Shown here in pieces: positions 9,393 through 31,833 of a stretch of 64,000 nt of DNA. Location of the stretch: assembly GCF_000717595.1 (NCBI RefSeq), contig NZ_JNZO01000001.1, forward strand, positions 124,001 to 188,000. Direction: 5' to 3'. Numbering within the stretch: the stretch's first letter is position 1; the number at the start of each line of letters is the position of its first letter. This stretch comes from Streptomyces flavochromogenes (GTDB taxonomy: Bacteria; Actinomycetota; Actinomycetes; Streptomycetales; Streptomycetaceae). The notes beneath the pieces were generated by a model. It saw nothing but the letters and a program-made list of their open reading frames with translations, ran no database searches and had not been told where the DNA came from. The position numbers and the translations under genes are program-made.

Positions 9393-11296
9393 CGCTCGCC
9401 GACGAGACACGGACCGACAGCCCGCCGCGGCAGGACGAAGGACGGACGAGGGAGACGGAACAGACCATGAGCGGAACCAGCACGGACCGCGTGCTCCTGC
9501 CGACCGCCACCGGCGCCGAGTCCGTCGCTGCGCTCCGCGCCATGCTGCACGGCCATCGGCTCCTCGCCGTGGCGGCGCTCGCCGTCCTCGTCGCCGGCAC
9601 CGCCGTCGGACTGCTCACCGCTCCCCTGCTCGGACACATCGTGGACCTCGTGGTCGACAGGAAGGGCGCGGCCGCACTCACCCTCCCCCTGGTCCTGCTC
9701 GTGGTCGTCGCCGTCGCGCGGGGCGCGGCCGCGGCCGTCGGCAGCACCCTCGTGGCCCGGCTGGGCGAGACCGTCCTGGCCGCCCTGCGGGAGCAGTTCA
9801 TCGAGCGGGCGCTGCGGCTGCCGCTCGACCGGGTCGAGGCGGCCGGCTCGGGCGACCTGGTGTCCCGGGTCACCAGCGACGTGTCGATGATCGGCAAGTC
9901 GGTGCGTCAGGCCCTGCCGGAGTTCAGCCGCTCCGCCCTGACGATCCTGCTCACCTTCGTCGGACTCGCCGTCCTCGACTGGCGCTTCCTGATCGCGGCG
10001 CTCCTCGCGTCCCCGGTCCAGGTGATCTCGGTACGCTGGTACATGCGCCGGGCCGCGCCCGTGTACGGCGAGCACCGCGTCGCCACCGGCGCCCTGCAGC
10101 ACCAGCTGCTCGACAGCGTCGGCGGCGTCCGGACCGTACGGGCGTTCCGCCTCGACGACACCCACACCGACCTGCTGGAGCAGCGGTCCGCGGCCGCCCG
10201 CGACCTGGGCCTGCGGGGCATCCACATCGTCACCGGGTTCTTCTCCCGGCTCAACCTGGCCGAGTTCATCGGTCTCGCCGCGATGCTCGCGACCGGCTTC
10301 GTGCTGGTCGACGACGACTCCGTCAGCATCGGTACGGCCACGGCCGCCGCGCTGTACTTCCACAGCCTCTTCAACCCGATCAACGCGACCCTGTACCTCC
10401 TGGACGACGCGCAGTCGGCGGGGGCGAGCTTCGCCCGCCTCGTCGGCGTGTCGAACCTTCCGGCGGAGCAGGCCGAGAGCGAGGCGCACGCCCTCGCCGA
10501 CGGCTCGGTCGAGGTGTCCGGGCTCAGCCACGCGTACGGATCCGGCGCGCCGGTCCTGCACGAGGTCGACCTGCGGGTGCGGAGCGGGGAGCGGGTGGCC
10601 CTGGTGGGCGCGAGCGGCGCCGGCAAGACCACCCTGGCCAAGCTCATCGCCGGCGTCCACAGCCCCACCGGGGGCTCGATCGCCCTCGGCGGCATCGACA
10701 CCGGGGAGCTGGGCCCGGCCGGGGTCCGCCGCTCGGTGGCGCTCATCAGCCAGGAGGTGCACGTCTTCGCCGGAACTCTCGCCGACGACCTGCGCCTCGC
10801 CCGGCCCGAGGCCGACGACGAGCAGCTTCGCGCGGCGCTCGACCGCGTCGACGCGCTGGAGTGGGCCGAGGCGCTGCCCGAGGGCCTCGCCACGGTCGTC
10901 GGGGAGGGGGGCCACCGGCTGACGGTGACGCAGGCGCAGCACCTGGCCCTGGCCCGGCTGGTCCTGGCGGACCCGCCGATCGCGATCCTCGACGAGGCCA
11001 CCGCCGACGCGGGCAGCGCCGGAGCGCGCGTCCTGGAGGAGGCCGCGGCGAGGGCCCTGGAGGGCCGCACGGGGCTGCTCGTCGCGCACCGGCTGCCGCA
11101 GGCCGCGGCCGCCGACCGGGTGGTCGTCCTCGACCAGGGCCGGGTCGTGGAGACCGGCACGCACGAGGAGCTGGTGGCGGCGGGCGGCCGGTACGCCGTC
11201 CTGTGGGCCGCGTGGTCGGCCAGCCGCCGGGAGCCCGGAGAGCAGGTGCCGCGGCCGGCTCAGGACCCTGACACCGAGGCCTCACCGGTCGCCTGA
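9389..11296 (+). CDS. Half-size ABC exporter with intact Walker motifs (siderophore export, subunit 2)
   Basis: A 635-residue exporter half with an N-terminal membrane domain (about residues 50-330) and a nucleotide-binding domain. Walker A is a normal GASGAGKTT (~406) and Walker B a normal ILDEATAD (~530), but the signature is LTVTQAQHLALARL instead of LSGGQ. This is the complement of the defects in the upstream partner. Its ATG overlaps the upstream stop (ATGA); a second in-frame ATG at 9467 is possible and would drop a polar 26-residue leader. A perfect 18-bp hairpin follows the gene. Confidence 0.9.
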   Translation: MTLADETRTDSPPRQDEGRTRETEQTMSGTSTDRVLLPTATGAESVAALRAMLHGHRLLAVAALAVLVAGTAVGLLTAPLLGHIVDLVVDRKGAAALTLPLVLLVVVAVARGAAAAVGSTLVARLGETVLAALREQFIERALRLPLDRVEAAGSGDLVSRVTSDVSMIGKSVRQALPEFSRSALTILLTFVGLAVLDWRFLIAALLASPVQVISVRWYMRRAAPVYGEHRVATGALQHQLLDSVGGVRTVRAFRLDDTHTDLLEQRSAAARDLGLRGIHIVTGFFSRLNLAEFIGLAAMLATGFVLVDDDSVSIGTATAAALYFHSLFNPINATLYLLDDAQSAGASFARLVGVSNLPAEQAESEAHALADGSVEVSGLSHAYGSGAPVLHEVDLRVRSGERVALVGASGAGKTTLAKLIAGVHSPTGGSIALGGIDTGELGPAGVRRSVALISQEVHVFAGTLADDLRLARPEADDEQLRAALDRVDALEWAEALPEGLATVVGEGGHRLTVTQAQHLALARLVLADPPIAILDEATADAGSAGARVLEEAAARALEGRTGLLVAHRLPQAAAADRVVVLDQGRVVETGTHEELVAAGGRYAVLWAAWSASRREPGEQVPRPAQDPDTEASPVA

Positions 11297-11313
11297 GACC
11301 GCGAGCGGCACGC

Positions 11314-11353
11314 CGAAGGGGGCGGTACGACGAGAGTCGTACCGCCCCCTTCG
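11314..11353 (+). terminator. Intrinsic terminator after exporter operon
   Basis: A perfect 18-bp stem (11314-11331 with 11336-11353) closed by a GAGA loop lies 17 bases after the exporter stop. There is no T tract. Confidence 0.8.
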
Positions 11354-11462
11354 TGCTGCCCGCTCCTCGACAGGTAACCGCCGTTCGGTGGGCACGGCGA
11401 CTGCGGTGCGGCACGACGGCTCGGCGGTCGTCGCACCACGCCGCACCCGCCACCACGTGACA

Positions 11463-11500
11463 CCGCCGCCCGCGAGGGGAGTTCCCCCCGCGGGCGGCGG
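11463..11500 (-). terminator. Intrinsic terminator after mbtH / NRPS operon
   Basis: A 12-bp GC-only stem (11463-11474 with 11489-11500), extended by an inner GGGG/CCCC pairing, lies 27 bases beyond the mbtH stop on the reverse strand. It faces the exporter terminator across the convergent gap. Confidence 0.75.
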
Positions 11501-11527
11501 TCGCTGTCAGGGCCCGGTGGTGCCGGG

Positions 11528-11733
11528 TCAGTCCTGGAGGGCGATGAGGCTCGCCGGGCGCAGATCGGTCCAGTGGGTCTCCACGTAGGCCAGGCACCCC
11601 TCGCGGGTGTCCTCGCCGAAGACGGTCCGCCACCCGGCGGGAACCTCGGCGAAGGAGGGCCACAGCGAGTGCTGGTTCTCGTCGTTGACCAGAACCAGGA
11701 AGCGGCCCTGCGGGTCCTCGAACGGGTTGGTGC

Positions 11734-11737
<4 letters not shown>
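11528..11737 (-). CDS. MbtH-like NRPS accessory protein
   Basis: A 69-residue MbtH-family protein, which binds and activates NRPS adenylation domains. The family pattern is complete: [24 protein letters not shown] at the N-terminus (residues 4-27), [22 protein letters not shown] and a short tail. Its ATG overlaps the NRPS stop (ATGA), so the two are translationally coupled, and it is the last gene of the operon. It is the only intact mbtH in the window; a truncated relative lies at 30.97 kb. Confidence 0.96.
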
Positions 11738-26082
<14,345 letters not shown>

Positions 26083-26136
26083 CGTACGAAGTGGCCTTTC
26101 CCTGGAGGTGCGTGGCAGACGGTGACGGCACAAGCG

Positions 26137-26171
26137 CCGACGGCGTGGCGAGAGTTCCGCCACGCCGTCGG
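26137..26171 (-). terminator. Hairpin between binding-protein gene and NRPS gene (possible attenuator)
   Basis: A perfect 14-bp stem (26137-26150 with 26158-26171, 7-base loop) lies in the 144-base gap inside the reverse-strand operon, 55 bases past the lipoprotein stop and 54 bases before the NRPS start. It could reduce NRPS transcription relative to the binding protein, or mark the end of a short transcript. Confidence 0.6.
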
Positions 26172-26226
26172 TCGGGTCGGCTGCCGGCTGGTGGCACGTC
26201 AGCCGGAGTGGTTCAGCTGGTGCGCG

Positions 26227-27288
26227 TCATTTGACAGCCGCGAGCAGCGGCTCGATCTGGTCGATGGCGTACGGGATCGACAGAACGGTGTTGAAGGAGA
26301 ACGCGGCGCCGATGTCCGGGTCCTGGTACGGCACGAACAGGTCGCGCTTCTCCTGGTTGACCTTCAGCTTCTTGTAGAGCGGCTCGGCCTTGATCCGGTC
26401 GTTGGCCTCGGTGCTGGAGGTGACCCAGACGAGCCGGTCGACGTCCAGGACGTTGAGCTTCTCCGCGCTGAGCTCGGCGACGTTGAAGCCCGGCTTGGAC
26501 AGCGTGTCGATCTCCGGCTTGAGCTTGAAGCCGAGCTCCTGGAAGAAGATCGACTTGGGGTCGATCTTCGTGAACGCCGAGTACTTACCGGCCTCGAAGC
26601 TGTCGGCGACGGCGAGCGTCTTGGTGGCCCACTCGGGGTGCTTCTCGCGGGCCGCCTTGAAGCGGGCGTCGATGTCCGAGATGAGCTTGGCGGCTTCGGC
26701 GTCCTTGCCCAGCGACTTGCCGATCTGCTGGGTCATCAGCTGCCAGGGGGCCCCGTAGTCCGGGTGGTCCTTGGGTTGGGCGACGACCTTGGTGAACTTG
26801 GAGAGCGTGTCGTACTGCTCCTTCTTCATCCCCGAGTACTGGGCGATCACGAGGTCGGGCTTCAGGGCCGCGATCTTCTCGATGTTGTACTCGTCGCGCT
26901 CACCGACGATCTGCGGGGTGTTCGCACCCCACTTGTCCTTGGTCCAGGGCCACTTGCCGTACGGCTTCTCCTTGAACCAGTCGACCGAGCCGGCCGGCGT
27001 GACGCCGAGCGCGAGCACCGCGTCCTGGTCGGAGAGGCCGAGGGTGACGATCGTCTTCGGCTCCTTGTCGATGGTCGTGGAGCCGTACTTGTGCTCGACC
27101 GTGACGGGGAACGCCGCGGGCTTGGCTCCCCCGTCGGCGGCGGCCGACGTGGTGGAGGGGGACGGCGAGTCGGACTTCTCGGTCCCGCCGCCGCAGGCGG
27201 AGAGGGCGAGGGCCGCCACGGCGAGAACGGCTACGCGGGGAGCGGATCTGGCGAACCGCGCCAGAGCGGGACGTGCACCAGCGGACAC
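26227..27288 (-). CDS. Ferri-siderophore-binding lipoprotein (FecB/FhuD type)
   Basis: A 353-residue periplasmic-binding-protein-like lipoprotein. An Arg-rich n-region and hydrophobic core end in the lipobox LALSAC, followed by a Gly/Ser linker and the two-lobed domain joined by a helix typical of iron-siderophore binders (KTIVTLGLSDQDAVLALGV, KPDLVIAQYSG). GTG at 27288 was chosen because AAAGGA lies 6 bases upstream; longer reads add residues before the signal peptide. It sits between the monooxygenase and NRPS genes, so the biosynthetic operon encodes its own receptor for re-uptake of the product, presumably through the permeases at 5.2-7.5 kb. Confidence 0.92.
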   Translation of the reverse strand: MSAGARPALARFARSAPRVAVLAVAALALSACGGGTEKSDSPSPSTTSAAADGGAKPAAFPVTVEHKYGSTTIDKEPKTIVTLGLSDQDAVLALGVTPAGSVDWFKEKPYGKWPWTKDKWGANTPQIVGERDEYNIEKIAALKPDLVIAQYSGMKKEQYDTLSKFTKVVAQPKDHPDYGAPWQLMTQQIGKSLGKDAEAAKLISDIDARFKAAREKHPEWATKTLAVADSFEAGKYSAFTKIDPKSIFFQELGFKLKPEIDTLSKPGFNVAELSAEKLNVLDVDRLVWVTSSTEANDRIKAEPLYKKLKVNQEKRDLFVPYQDPDIGAAFSFNTVLSIPYAIDQIEPLLAAVK

Positions 27289-27393
27289 GGACGTTCCTTT
27301 CGGGGATTCACAGTGCTGCCACGCCTGCCGGGGCACGGGAAACCGCGTGACGGGAGTGGCGATCGGCGCGTGGGGGGGTGGAGGCGGGTGGCG

Positions 27394-28785
27394 CTAGCGC
27401 GCCGTGCCCACGCCGTCGACCACGGACCTGACCTCGTCGGCGGAAGGAGGGGCGGGGACGGAGGCGGAGGCGGTGGGGCCGGCCGGAACGGGAGCCCGGT
27501 CGAGGACCGAGCCGAGGATCTCGCCGACCCTGATCGCGGTGTTGGAGAGCAGCGACGAGGTGATGCCGTGGGTGTGCTCGGTGCCGCCCTGGAGGTAGAT
27601 CCCGCAGCGCAGCTCGGGGTCGGTGGCCAGCCGGTAGTCCCGCTCGACGCGGACCCGGCCCTGGTCGTCGCGGTGGCAGCGGTCGCCGACCGGGCCGAGG
27701 AGCCCGAGGGGCTCGGCGGGGGTGTACCCCGTGGCGTAGACGACGACGTCGGCCTCCAGCACGGTCTCCTCGCCGGTGACGAGGGAGGTGACGAAGGCGC
27801 GAACCTTGTCCGGGCCGTCCTCGACGCCGGTGAGCCGCGAGATGTTGATGAAGCGCAGTCGCTCGGTGCCGAGGACCTTCTCCTGGTACGCCTGCCGGTA
27901 CAGGTCGTCGATGAGATCGATGTCCACCACGGAGTAGTTGGTGTTCCCGTGATAGCCCATCAGCTTGCGCTTGATGTCGTCGGGAGCGGTGAAGTACTCG
28001 TCGACCGCCTCGGGGTCGAAGATCCGGTTGGCGAAGGCGCTGTCGTCGGCGGGGCTGTAGCCGTACCGCGAGAAGACGGCGCAGATCTCGGCCTCGGGGA
28101 AGCGGCGGTGCAGATAGGCCACGTTCTCGGCGGCGCTCTGTCCGGCTCCGACGACGACGATCCGCTCGGGATTCGTGCCCTCCAGGCCCTCGACCTTGCG
28201 GAGCAGGTCGGAGTTGTGCCAGACGCGGTCGCTGCGCTCGACGCCCTCCGGCATCTTCGGCCGAAGTCCCGTACCGAGTACGAGGTTTCGGGCGCGGTGG
28301 ACGACCAGCTCGTCACCGGCGCGGGCGGTCACGTCGAGGTACTCGACGACGCCGTCACGCTCGACCGGTTCCACGGAGACGATCTCGTGGCCGTAGGAGA
28401 CCATGTCGTCGACCTTGGACGCGGCCCACTCGAAGTAGTCGTGGAACTCGACGCGCAGCGGGAAGAGGTTCTTGTGGTTGACGAAGTCGATCAGCCGGCC
28501 CTTGCTCTGCAGGTAGCAGAGGAAGCTGTATTCGCTGGTCGGGTTGCGCAGCGTCACCAGGTCCTTGAGGAAGGACACCTGCATGGTCGCGTCGTCGATC
28601 AGCATGCCGCGGTGCCAGCCGAACTGCGGCTGACGCTCGAAGAAGTGGGCGGTGACCGCTTCCTCTCTTCCGACGCGTGCGTTGTGCTCGCTGAGCGCTA
28701 TCGCCATGGCCACATTGGACGGCCCGAAGCCGATACCGATGAGGTCGTGGACCAGAGGTGCGTCACCAGGAGAGCCCTGCGACAT
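27394..28785 (-). CDS. L-ornithine N5-monooxygenase
   Basis: A 463-residue flavin- and NADPH-dependent hydroxylase (SidA/PvdA/CchB family) that makes N5-hydroxyornithine, the hydroxamate precursor. It has the FAD site GIGFGPSN (residues 17-24), the stretch FGWHRGMLIDDATMQVSFLKDL, the NADPH site VVGAGQSAAEN (~210) and the ATGYTP motif (~349). The ATG at 28785 was chosen because GGGAG precedes it; a GTG at 28845 would add a non-conserved leader. It is the first gene of the NRPS operon and follows an iron box about 80 bases upstream. A ~30-residue Ala/Pro-rich tail extends the C-terminus. Confidence 0.95.
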   Translation of the reverse strand: MSQGSPGDAPLVHDLIGIGFGPSNVAMAIALSEHNARVGREEAVTAHFFERQPQFGWHRGMLIDDATMQVSFLKDLVTLRNPTSEYSFLCYLQSKGRLIDFVNHKNLFPLRVEFHDYFEWAASKVDDMVSYGHEIVSVEPVERDGVVEYLDVTARAGDELVVHRARNLVLGTGLRPKMPEGVERSDRVWHNSDLLRKVEGLEGTNPERIVVVGAGQSAAENVAYLHRRFPEAEICAVFSRYGYSPADDSAFANRIFDPEAVDEYFTAPDDIKRKLMGYHGNTNYSVVDIDLIDDLYRQAYQEKVLGTERLRFINISRLTGVEDGPDKVRAFVTSLVTGEETVLEADVVVYATGYTPAEPLGLLGPVGDRCHRDDQGRVRVERDYRLATDPELRCGIYLQGGTEHTHGITSSLLSNTAIRVGEILGSVLDRAPVPAGPTASASVPAPPSADEVRSVVDGVGTAR

Positions 28786-28862
28786 GTCACTCCCATCGTG
28801 CGGGAAAGAAGCGGGGGAACGGGGCATCGAGCACACCGGCGTCACCGGCAGCCCCGCATAAC

Positions 28863-28881
28863 TTAGGTAAAGCTAACCTGA
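28863..28881. promoter_or_regulatory. Iron box of the NRPS operon
   Basis: TTAGGTAAAGCTAACCTGA matches the DmdR/IdeR operator consensus at 16 of 19 positions. It lies 78 bases upstream of the monooxygenase start in the 239-base divergent region and should make the whole biosynthetic operon iron-repressed. Confidence 0.85.
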
Positions 28882-28965
28882 TTAAGCGTGACTGTCGACG
28901 GGATGAAACGGACATGGGATGGAGGTCAGCCCCGAACAACCGCGCAAATCAAGCCAGTTGCGTCG

Positions 28966-28984
28966 TTAGGTAAGCCTTGCTTTA
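28966..28984. promoter_or_regulatory. Weak iron box before the formyltransferase gene
   Basis: TTAGGTAAGCCTTGCTTTA keeps the left half of the iron-repressor operator but matches only about 12 of 19 positions. It lies 40 bases before the formyltransferase ATG, where an operator would be expected. Confidence 0.5.
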
Positions 28985-29024
28985 CTTGCTGACGGTCAAT
29001 CGCTCTTCTGAGGAGGAACCCCAT

Positions 29025-29972
29025 ATGCGGGTCGTCATGTTCGGCTATCAGACCTGGGGCCACCGCACCCTCCAAGCGCTCCTGGACTCCGAACACGACG
29101 TCGTGCTCGTCGTGACGCATCCCAAGAGCGAGCACGCCTACGAGAAGATCTGGAGCGACTCGGTCGCCGACCTGGCGGAGGAGCACGGCGTCCCGGTCGT
29201 GATCCGCAACAGGCCCGACGACGAGGAGCTGTTCGCCCGCCTCAAGGAGGCGGACCCGGACATCATCGTCGCCAACAACTGGCGTACGTGGATCCCGCCG
29301 CACATCTACAACCTGCCCCGCCACGGCACGCTGAACATCCACGACTCGCTGCTGCCCAAGTACGCCGGCTTCTCGCCGCTCATCTGGGCCCTCATCAACG
29401 GCGAGTCCGAAGTCGGCGTCACCGCCCACATGATGGACGAGGTGCTCGACGCCGGCGACATCGTCCAGCAGCACGCCGTCCCCGTCGGGCCGACGGACAC
29501 GACGACCGACCTCTTCCACAAGACGGTCGACCTCATCGCCCCGGTCACGATCGGCGCGCTCGACCAGATCGCCTCCGGACAGGCCGAGTTCACGAAGCAG
29601 GACCGCTCCCGGGCCAGCTTCTTCCACAAGCGGGCCGAGGAGGACATCCGGATCGACTGGAACTGGCCGGCCGATGTCCTGGAGCGACTCGTCCGAGCCC
29701 AGTCCGCGCCCTACCCGAGCGCCTTCACCTTCCACCGGGGCAAGCGGCTCGAGATCCTCTCCGCGGTCGTCTCCGAGGGACGGTACGGCGGCACGCCCGG
29801 CCGCATCTTCTACCGCGAGGGCGAGGGCGTCGTCATCGTCGCCGGGGCCGACGCGCGCACGGGCCTCAACCACGGCCTGGCCATCACCCGGGTCCGGACG
29901 GAGGACGGCCGCGAGTTGCCCGCGACCGCGTACTTCACGTCCATGGGCGGCTACCTCGTCGCGCGTCCCTGA
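29025..29972 (+). CDS. N5-hydroxyornithine formyltransferase
   Basis: A 315-residue formyltransferase of the Fmt/CchA family that uses formyl-tetrahydrofolate to make N5-formyl-N5-hydroxyornithine. The N-terminal catalytic domain has LNIHDSLLPKYAGFSP (~102-117, with the catalytic Asn and His) and VLDAGDIV (catalytic Asp, ~143). A C-terminal OB-like domain follows from about residue 215. The ATG at 29025 is fixed by AGGAGG eight bases upstream. It is divergent from the monooxygenase gene. Both hydroxamate-building enzymes therefore flank one control region. Confidence 0.94.
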   Translation: MRVVMFGYQTWGHRTLQALLDSEHDVVLVVTHPKSEHAYEKIWSDSVADLAEEHGVPVVIRNRPDDEELFARLKEADPDIIVANNWRTWIPPHIYNLPRHGTLNIHDSLLPKYAGFSPLIWALINGESEVGVTAHMMDEVLDAGDIVQQHAVPVGPTDTTTDLFHKTVDLIAPVTIGALDQIASGQAEFTKQDRSRASFFHKRAEEDIRIDWNWPADVLERLVRAQSAPYPSAFTFHRGKRLEILSAVVSEGRYGGTPGRIFYREGEGVVIVAGADARTGLNHGLAITRVRTEDGRELPATAYFTSMGGYLVARP

Positions 29973-30049
29973 CGCGCATGGGTTCCGAGCACGTCGACGG
30001 GGGTCGTCGGTCCCGCCCGAGGAGCATGGCGGCACCCGTGTCAGATCTG

Positions 30050-30070
30050 GGTAGGTTGACCCAACCTATC
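30050..30070. promoter_or_regulatory. Palindrome before the MarR gene, also iron-box-like
   Basis: GGTAGGTTG-ACC-CAACCTATC is an inverted repeat with 9-bp arms, one mismatch. The inner 19 bases (30051-30069) match the iron-box consensus at 13 positions. It may be the MarR protein's own operator, a DmdR site, or both. Confidence 0.55.
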
Positions 30071-30120
30071 GGTGAAGCACGGCGGTTGACCCCCGACCGC
30101 GCGGACAGTGAGGCACAGCG

Positions 30121-30864
30121 ATGGAACAGCCGATCTTCAACGGTCTGGCGCGCGACGCCTCGGGGGCGACGTTCGCCGTCATCGGCATATCGACCATGCC
30201 GACCGACTGGGCGAAGGTCTTCGGCTCCCTCGCCGGCGCCGACCTGACCCTCGACGCGGCCGCGGAGCGCGGCGGCGGCGAACAGGCGCTGCTGCGGGCC
30301 GTCACGGAGGCCACCGCCACCGGAGCGGACCGCGGCGACACCCTCGCCGCCGTCTCCCCGCCCTCCATGAGCAAGACTCCCCCCAGTGTCCTGAACCTCA
30401 ACGCGTACCTCATGTACGCACTCGGCAAGGTCGCGCGCCGCAGGCTCTCGGAGCGGCTGGAGGCCCGCGGGCTGCGGCTGTGGCATCTCACCGTGATGAC
30501 CCTGCTCGCCGACCTCGGCCCGCAGATGAAGACGGCCCTCGCGTCGCGGCTCGACATGAACGCCAGCGACCTGGTGAAGATCGTCAACGACCTCGCCCGC
30601 ACCGGGCAGGTGGACTGCGTCCGCGACCGGACGGACCGGCGGCGTGTCGTCGTCCAGCTCACCCCGGAGGGCCGGACGTATCTCGCCGGCCTCAGCGCGG
30701 AGATCGCCTCCGCGGACGACGAGCTCCTGGCTCCGCTCGACGCGGCGGAACGCGAGCAGCTCGGCTCCCTGCTCCGCCGCGTGCACGGCCACCTCGAACG
30801 GCCCCTGGCCGGTATGGCACGCGGGCGCGGAGCCGGTCCGCCGGCTCCGCGCCACGAGTCCTGA
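30121..30864 (+). CDS. MarR-family regulator with an unusual N-terminal extension
   Basis: A 247-residue protein. Residues from about 95 form a MarR winged helix (KVARRRLSERLEARGL, LASRLDMNASDLVKIVNDLARTGQVDCVRDRTDRRRVVVQLTPEG). The first ~82 residues are not part of the MarR fold and I do not recognise them. The start at 30121 has GAGGC upstream; the ATG at 30367, which would give a standard-size MarR protein, has no ribosome site. The C-terminus is a Gly/Pro/Arg-rich tail. It follows the formyltransferase gene by 148 bases, with a palindromic operator candidate between. It probably senses a siderophore-related or other small ligand (inference). Confidence 0.8.
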   Translation: MEQPIFNGLARDASGATFAVIGISTMPTDWAKVFGSLAGADLTLDAAAERGGGEQALLRAVTEATATGADRGDTLAAVSPPSMSKTPPSVLNLNAYLMYALGKVARRRLSERLEARGLRLWHLTVMTLLADLGPQMKTALASRLDMNASDLVKIVNDLARTGQVDCVRDRTDRRRVVVQLTPEGRTYLAGLSAEIASADDELLAPLDAAEREQLGSLLRRVHGHLERPLAGMARGRGAGPPAPRHES

Positions 30865-30890
30865 CCACCCGCCCGCTCCACCACGACGAC

Positions 30891-30925
30891 CTGTGCCCCT
30901 CGCCCTTTCCGGGCGAGGGGCACAG
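30891..30925 (+). terminator. Terminator after MarR gene
   Basis: A perfect 15-bp stem (30891-30905 with 30911-30925) with a TTTCC loop lies 26 bases after the MarR stop. Confidence 0.8.
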
Positions 30926-30970
30926 GCGCTCCGGGGATCAGGCGCGGCCGATCGTCCGTCAGGGCACGCC

Positions 30971-31144
30971 CCGATCACACTCGTCAACGCCGAGAACCAG
31001 CACTCGCTGTGGCCGGCGTTCGCCGAGGTCCCGAACGGCTGGTCCGTGGCGCACGGCGAGGACTCCCGCGAGGGCTGCACGCGGTACGTCGACGCCCACT
31101 GGACCGACATGCGCCCCGCGAGCCTCCCGGCCCGCGCCGCCTAG
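30971..31144 (+). pseudogene. 5'-truncated mbtH remnant
   Basis: The frame reads [18 protein letters not shown], then EGCTRYVDAHWTDMRP and a stop at 31142-31144, matching the intact MbtH of this window from its residue ~15 to the end. The conserved start (NPFxDxxGxF) is missing, and no ATG, GTG or TTG lies in frame between a terminator hairpin at 30891-30925 and the homology. The sequence is not a close copy of the other mbtH gene, so it looks like a remnant of a different NRPS locus. Together with the broken isochorismatase and transferase genes downstream it marks an eroding catechol siderophore cluster. Confidence 0.75.
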
Positions 31145-31191
31145 CACTCCCACCACCAGACGCCCGACACCGACTTCGGCACCGGGGCCAC

Positions 31192-31218
31192 GCCGGTACG
31201 GACCGCGTCCGTACCGGC
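31192..31218. terminator. Hairpin between mbtH remnant and GNAT gene
   Basis: A perfect 11-bp stem (31192-31202 with 31208-31218) with a CCGCG loop sits just past the reverse-strand GNAT stop at 31231. Confidence 0.6.
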
Positions 31219-31230
31219 CTCAATCCACGG

Positions 31231-31803
31231 TCAGGTCAGGGCCCGCAGCAGGACCCGGGAGCCCCGCGCCGGGTCGAGGCGGGCCCGCCACTCCGGGGGC
31301 GCCTCCTCCTCGCCGCCCATGACGAACCCGTGACGCAGGAAGAGCAGCCCGCTGCCGGCCGTCGCGGTGAACACCCTGGACACACCCTGGGCCGCGGCCT
31401 CGGCGAGCACGGCCCGCAGCAGCGCGGAGCCGATGCCGCACCCCTGACTCCCGGCCGCCACACAGAAGTTGTAGAGCACGGCGGCCGCCCGTCCGCGCGC
31501 GTCGGGCCGTCGGCGCAGTGCGACGCAGCCCGCCAGGTGTCCGCGCGCGGTCTCGGCGACGAGGAAATCCGCCGCGTCGCGGGCGTATCGGCTCGCGGGA
31601 CGGTCACGCAGCGCCCCCTCGCGCACGAAGGGCACGGACAGCCGGTGCACGGCGGCGGCGTCGGACCGCCCGGCGGGGCGGACGACGGCGACGGGCTCCG
31701 ACCGGAAGCCCGGGCGGGGCGTGGCTGTGGTCAACGGCTTCTCACTCTCATGGAGTTGGTGGCGACGGCTCCATCGGGAACCGTCGCCGCTCGACTCCAC
31801 CAC
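31231..31803 (-). CDS. GNAT acetyltransferase, N-acetylglutamate-synthase-like
   Basis: A GNAT-fold protein whose core (VVRPAGRSDAAAV, then FLVAETARGHLAGCVAL, then GCGIGSALLRAVLAEAAAQGVSRVFT and FLRHGF) resembles the short actinobacterial N-acetylglutamate synthase. That enzyme makes N-acetylglutamate to start the ornithine pathway. The acetyl-CoA loop Q-x-x-G-x-G/A is present as QGCGIGSA. The start is uncertain: GTG at 31803 gives 190 residues but lacks a ribosome site and begins 12 bases from an iron box (leaderless possible), while TTG at 31734 gives 167 residues and removes a non-conserved leader. It could also acetylate another amine. Position in the siderophore locus favours ornithine supply (inference). 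Confidence 0.75.
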   Translation of the reverse strand: MVESSGDGSRWSRRHQLHESEKPLTTATPRPGFRSEPVAVVRPAGRSDAAAVHRLSVPFVREGALRDRPASRYARDAADFLVAETARGHLAGCVALRRRPDARGRAAAVLYNFCVAAGSQGCGIGSALLRAVLAEAAAQGVSRVFTATAGSGLLFLRHGFVMGGEEEAPPEWRARLDPARGSRVLLRALT

Positions 31804-31814
31804 ACCATAGAGAG

Positions 31815-31833
31815 TTAGGTAAGGCTTACCTAA
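31815..31833. promoter_or_regulatory. Perfect iron box between GNAT gene and isochorismatase remnant
   Basis: TTAGGTAAGGCTTACCTAA is a perfect 9-bp inverted repeat around a central G and the most symmetric iron box in the window. Its last base is the A of the ATG of the broken isochorismatase gene, and it lies 12 bases from the upstream GNAT start. Confidence 0.9.

Noticed and set aside
30971..31144. A second functional mbtH gene
   Set aside because: No in-frame start codon before the homology and the conserved N-terminal motif is missing.
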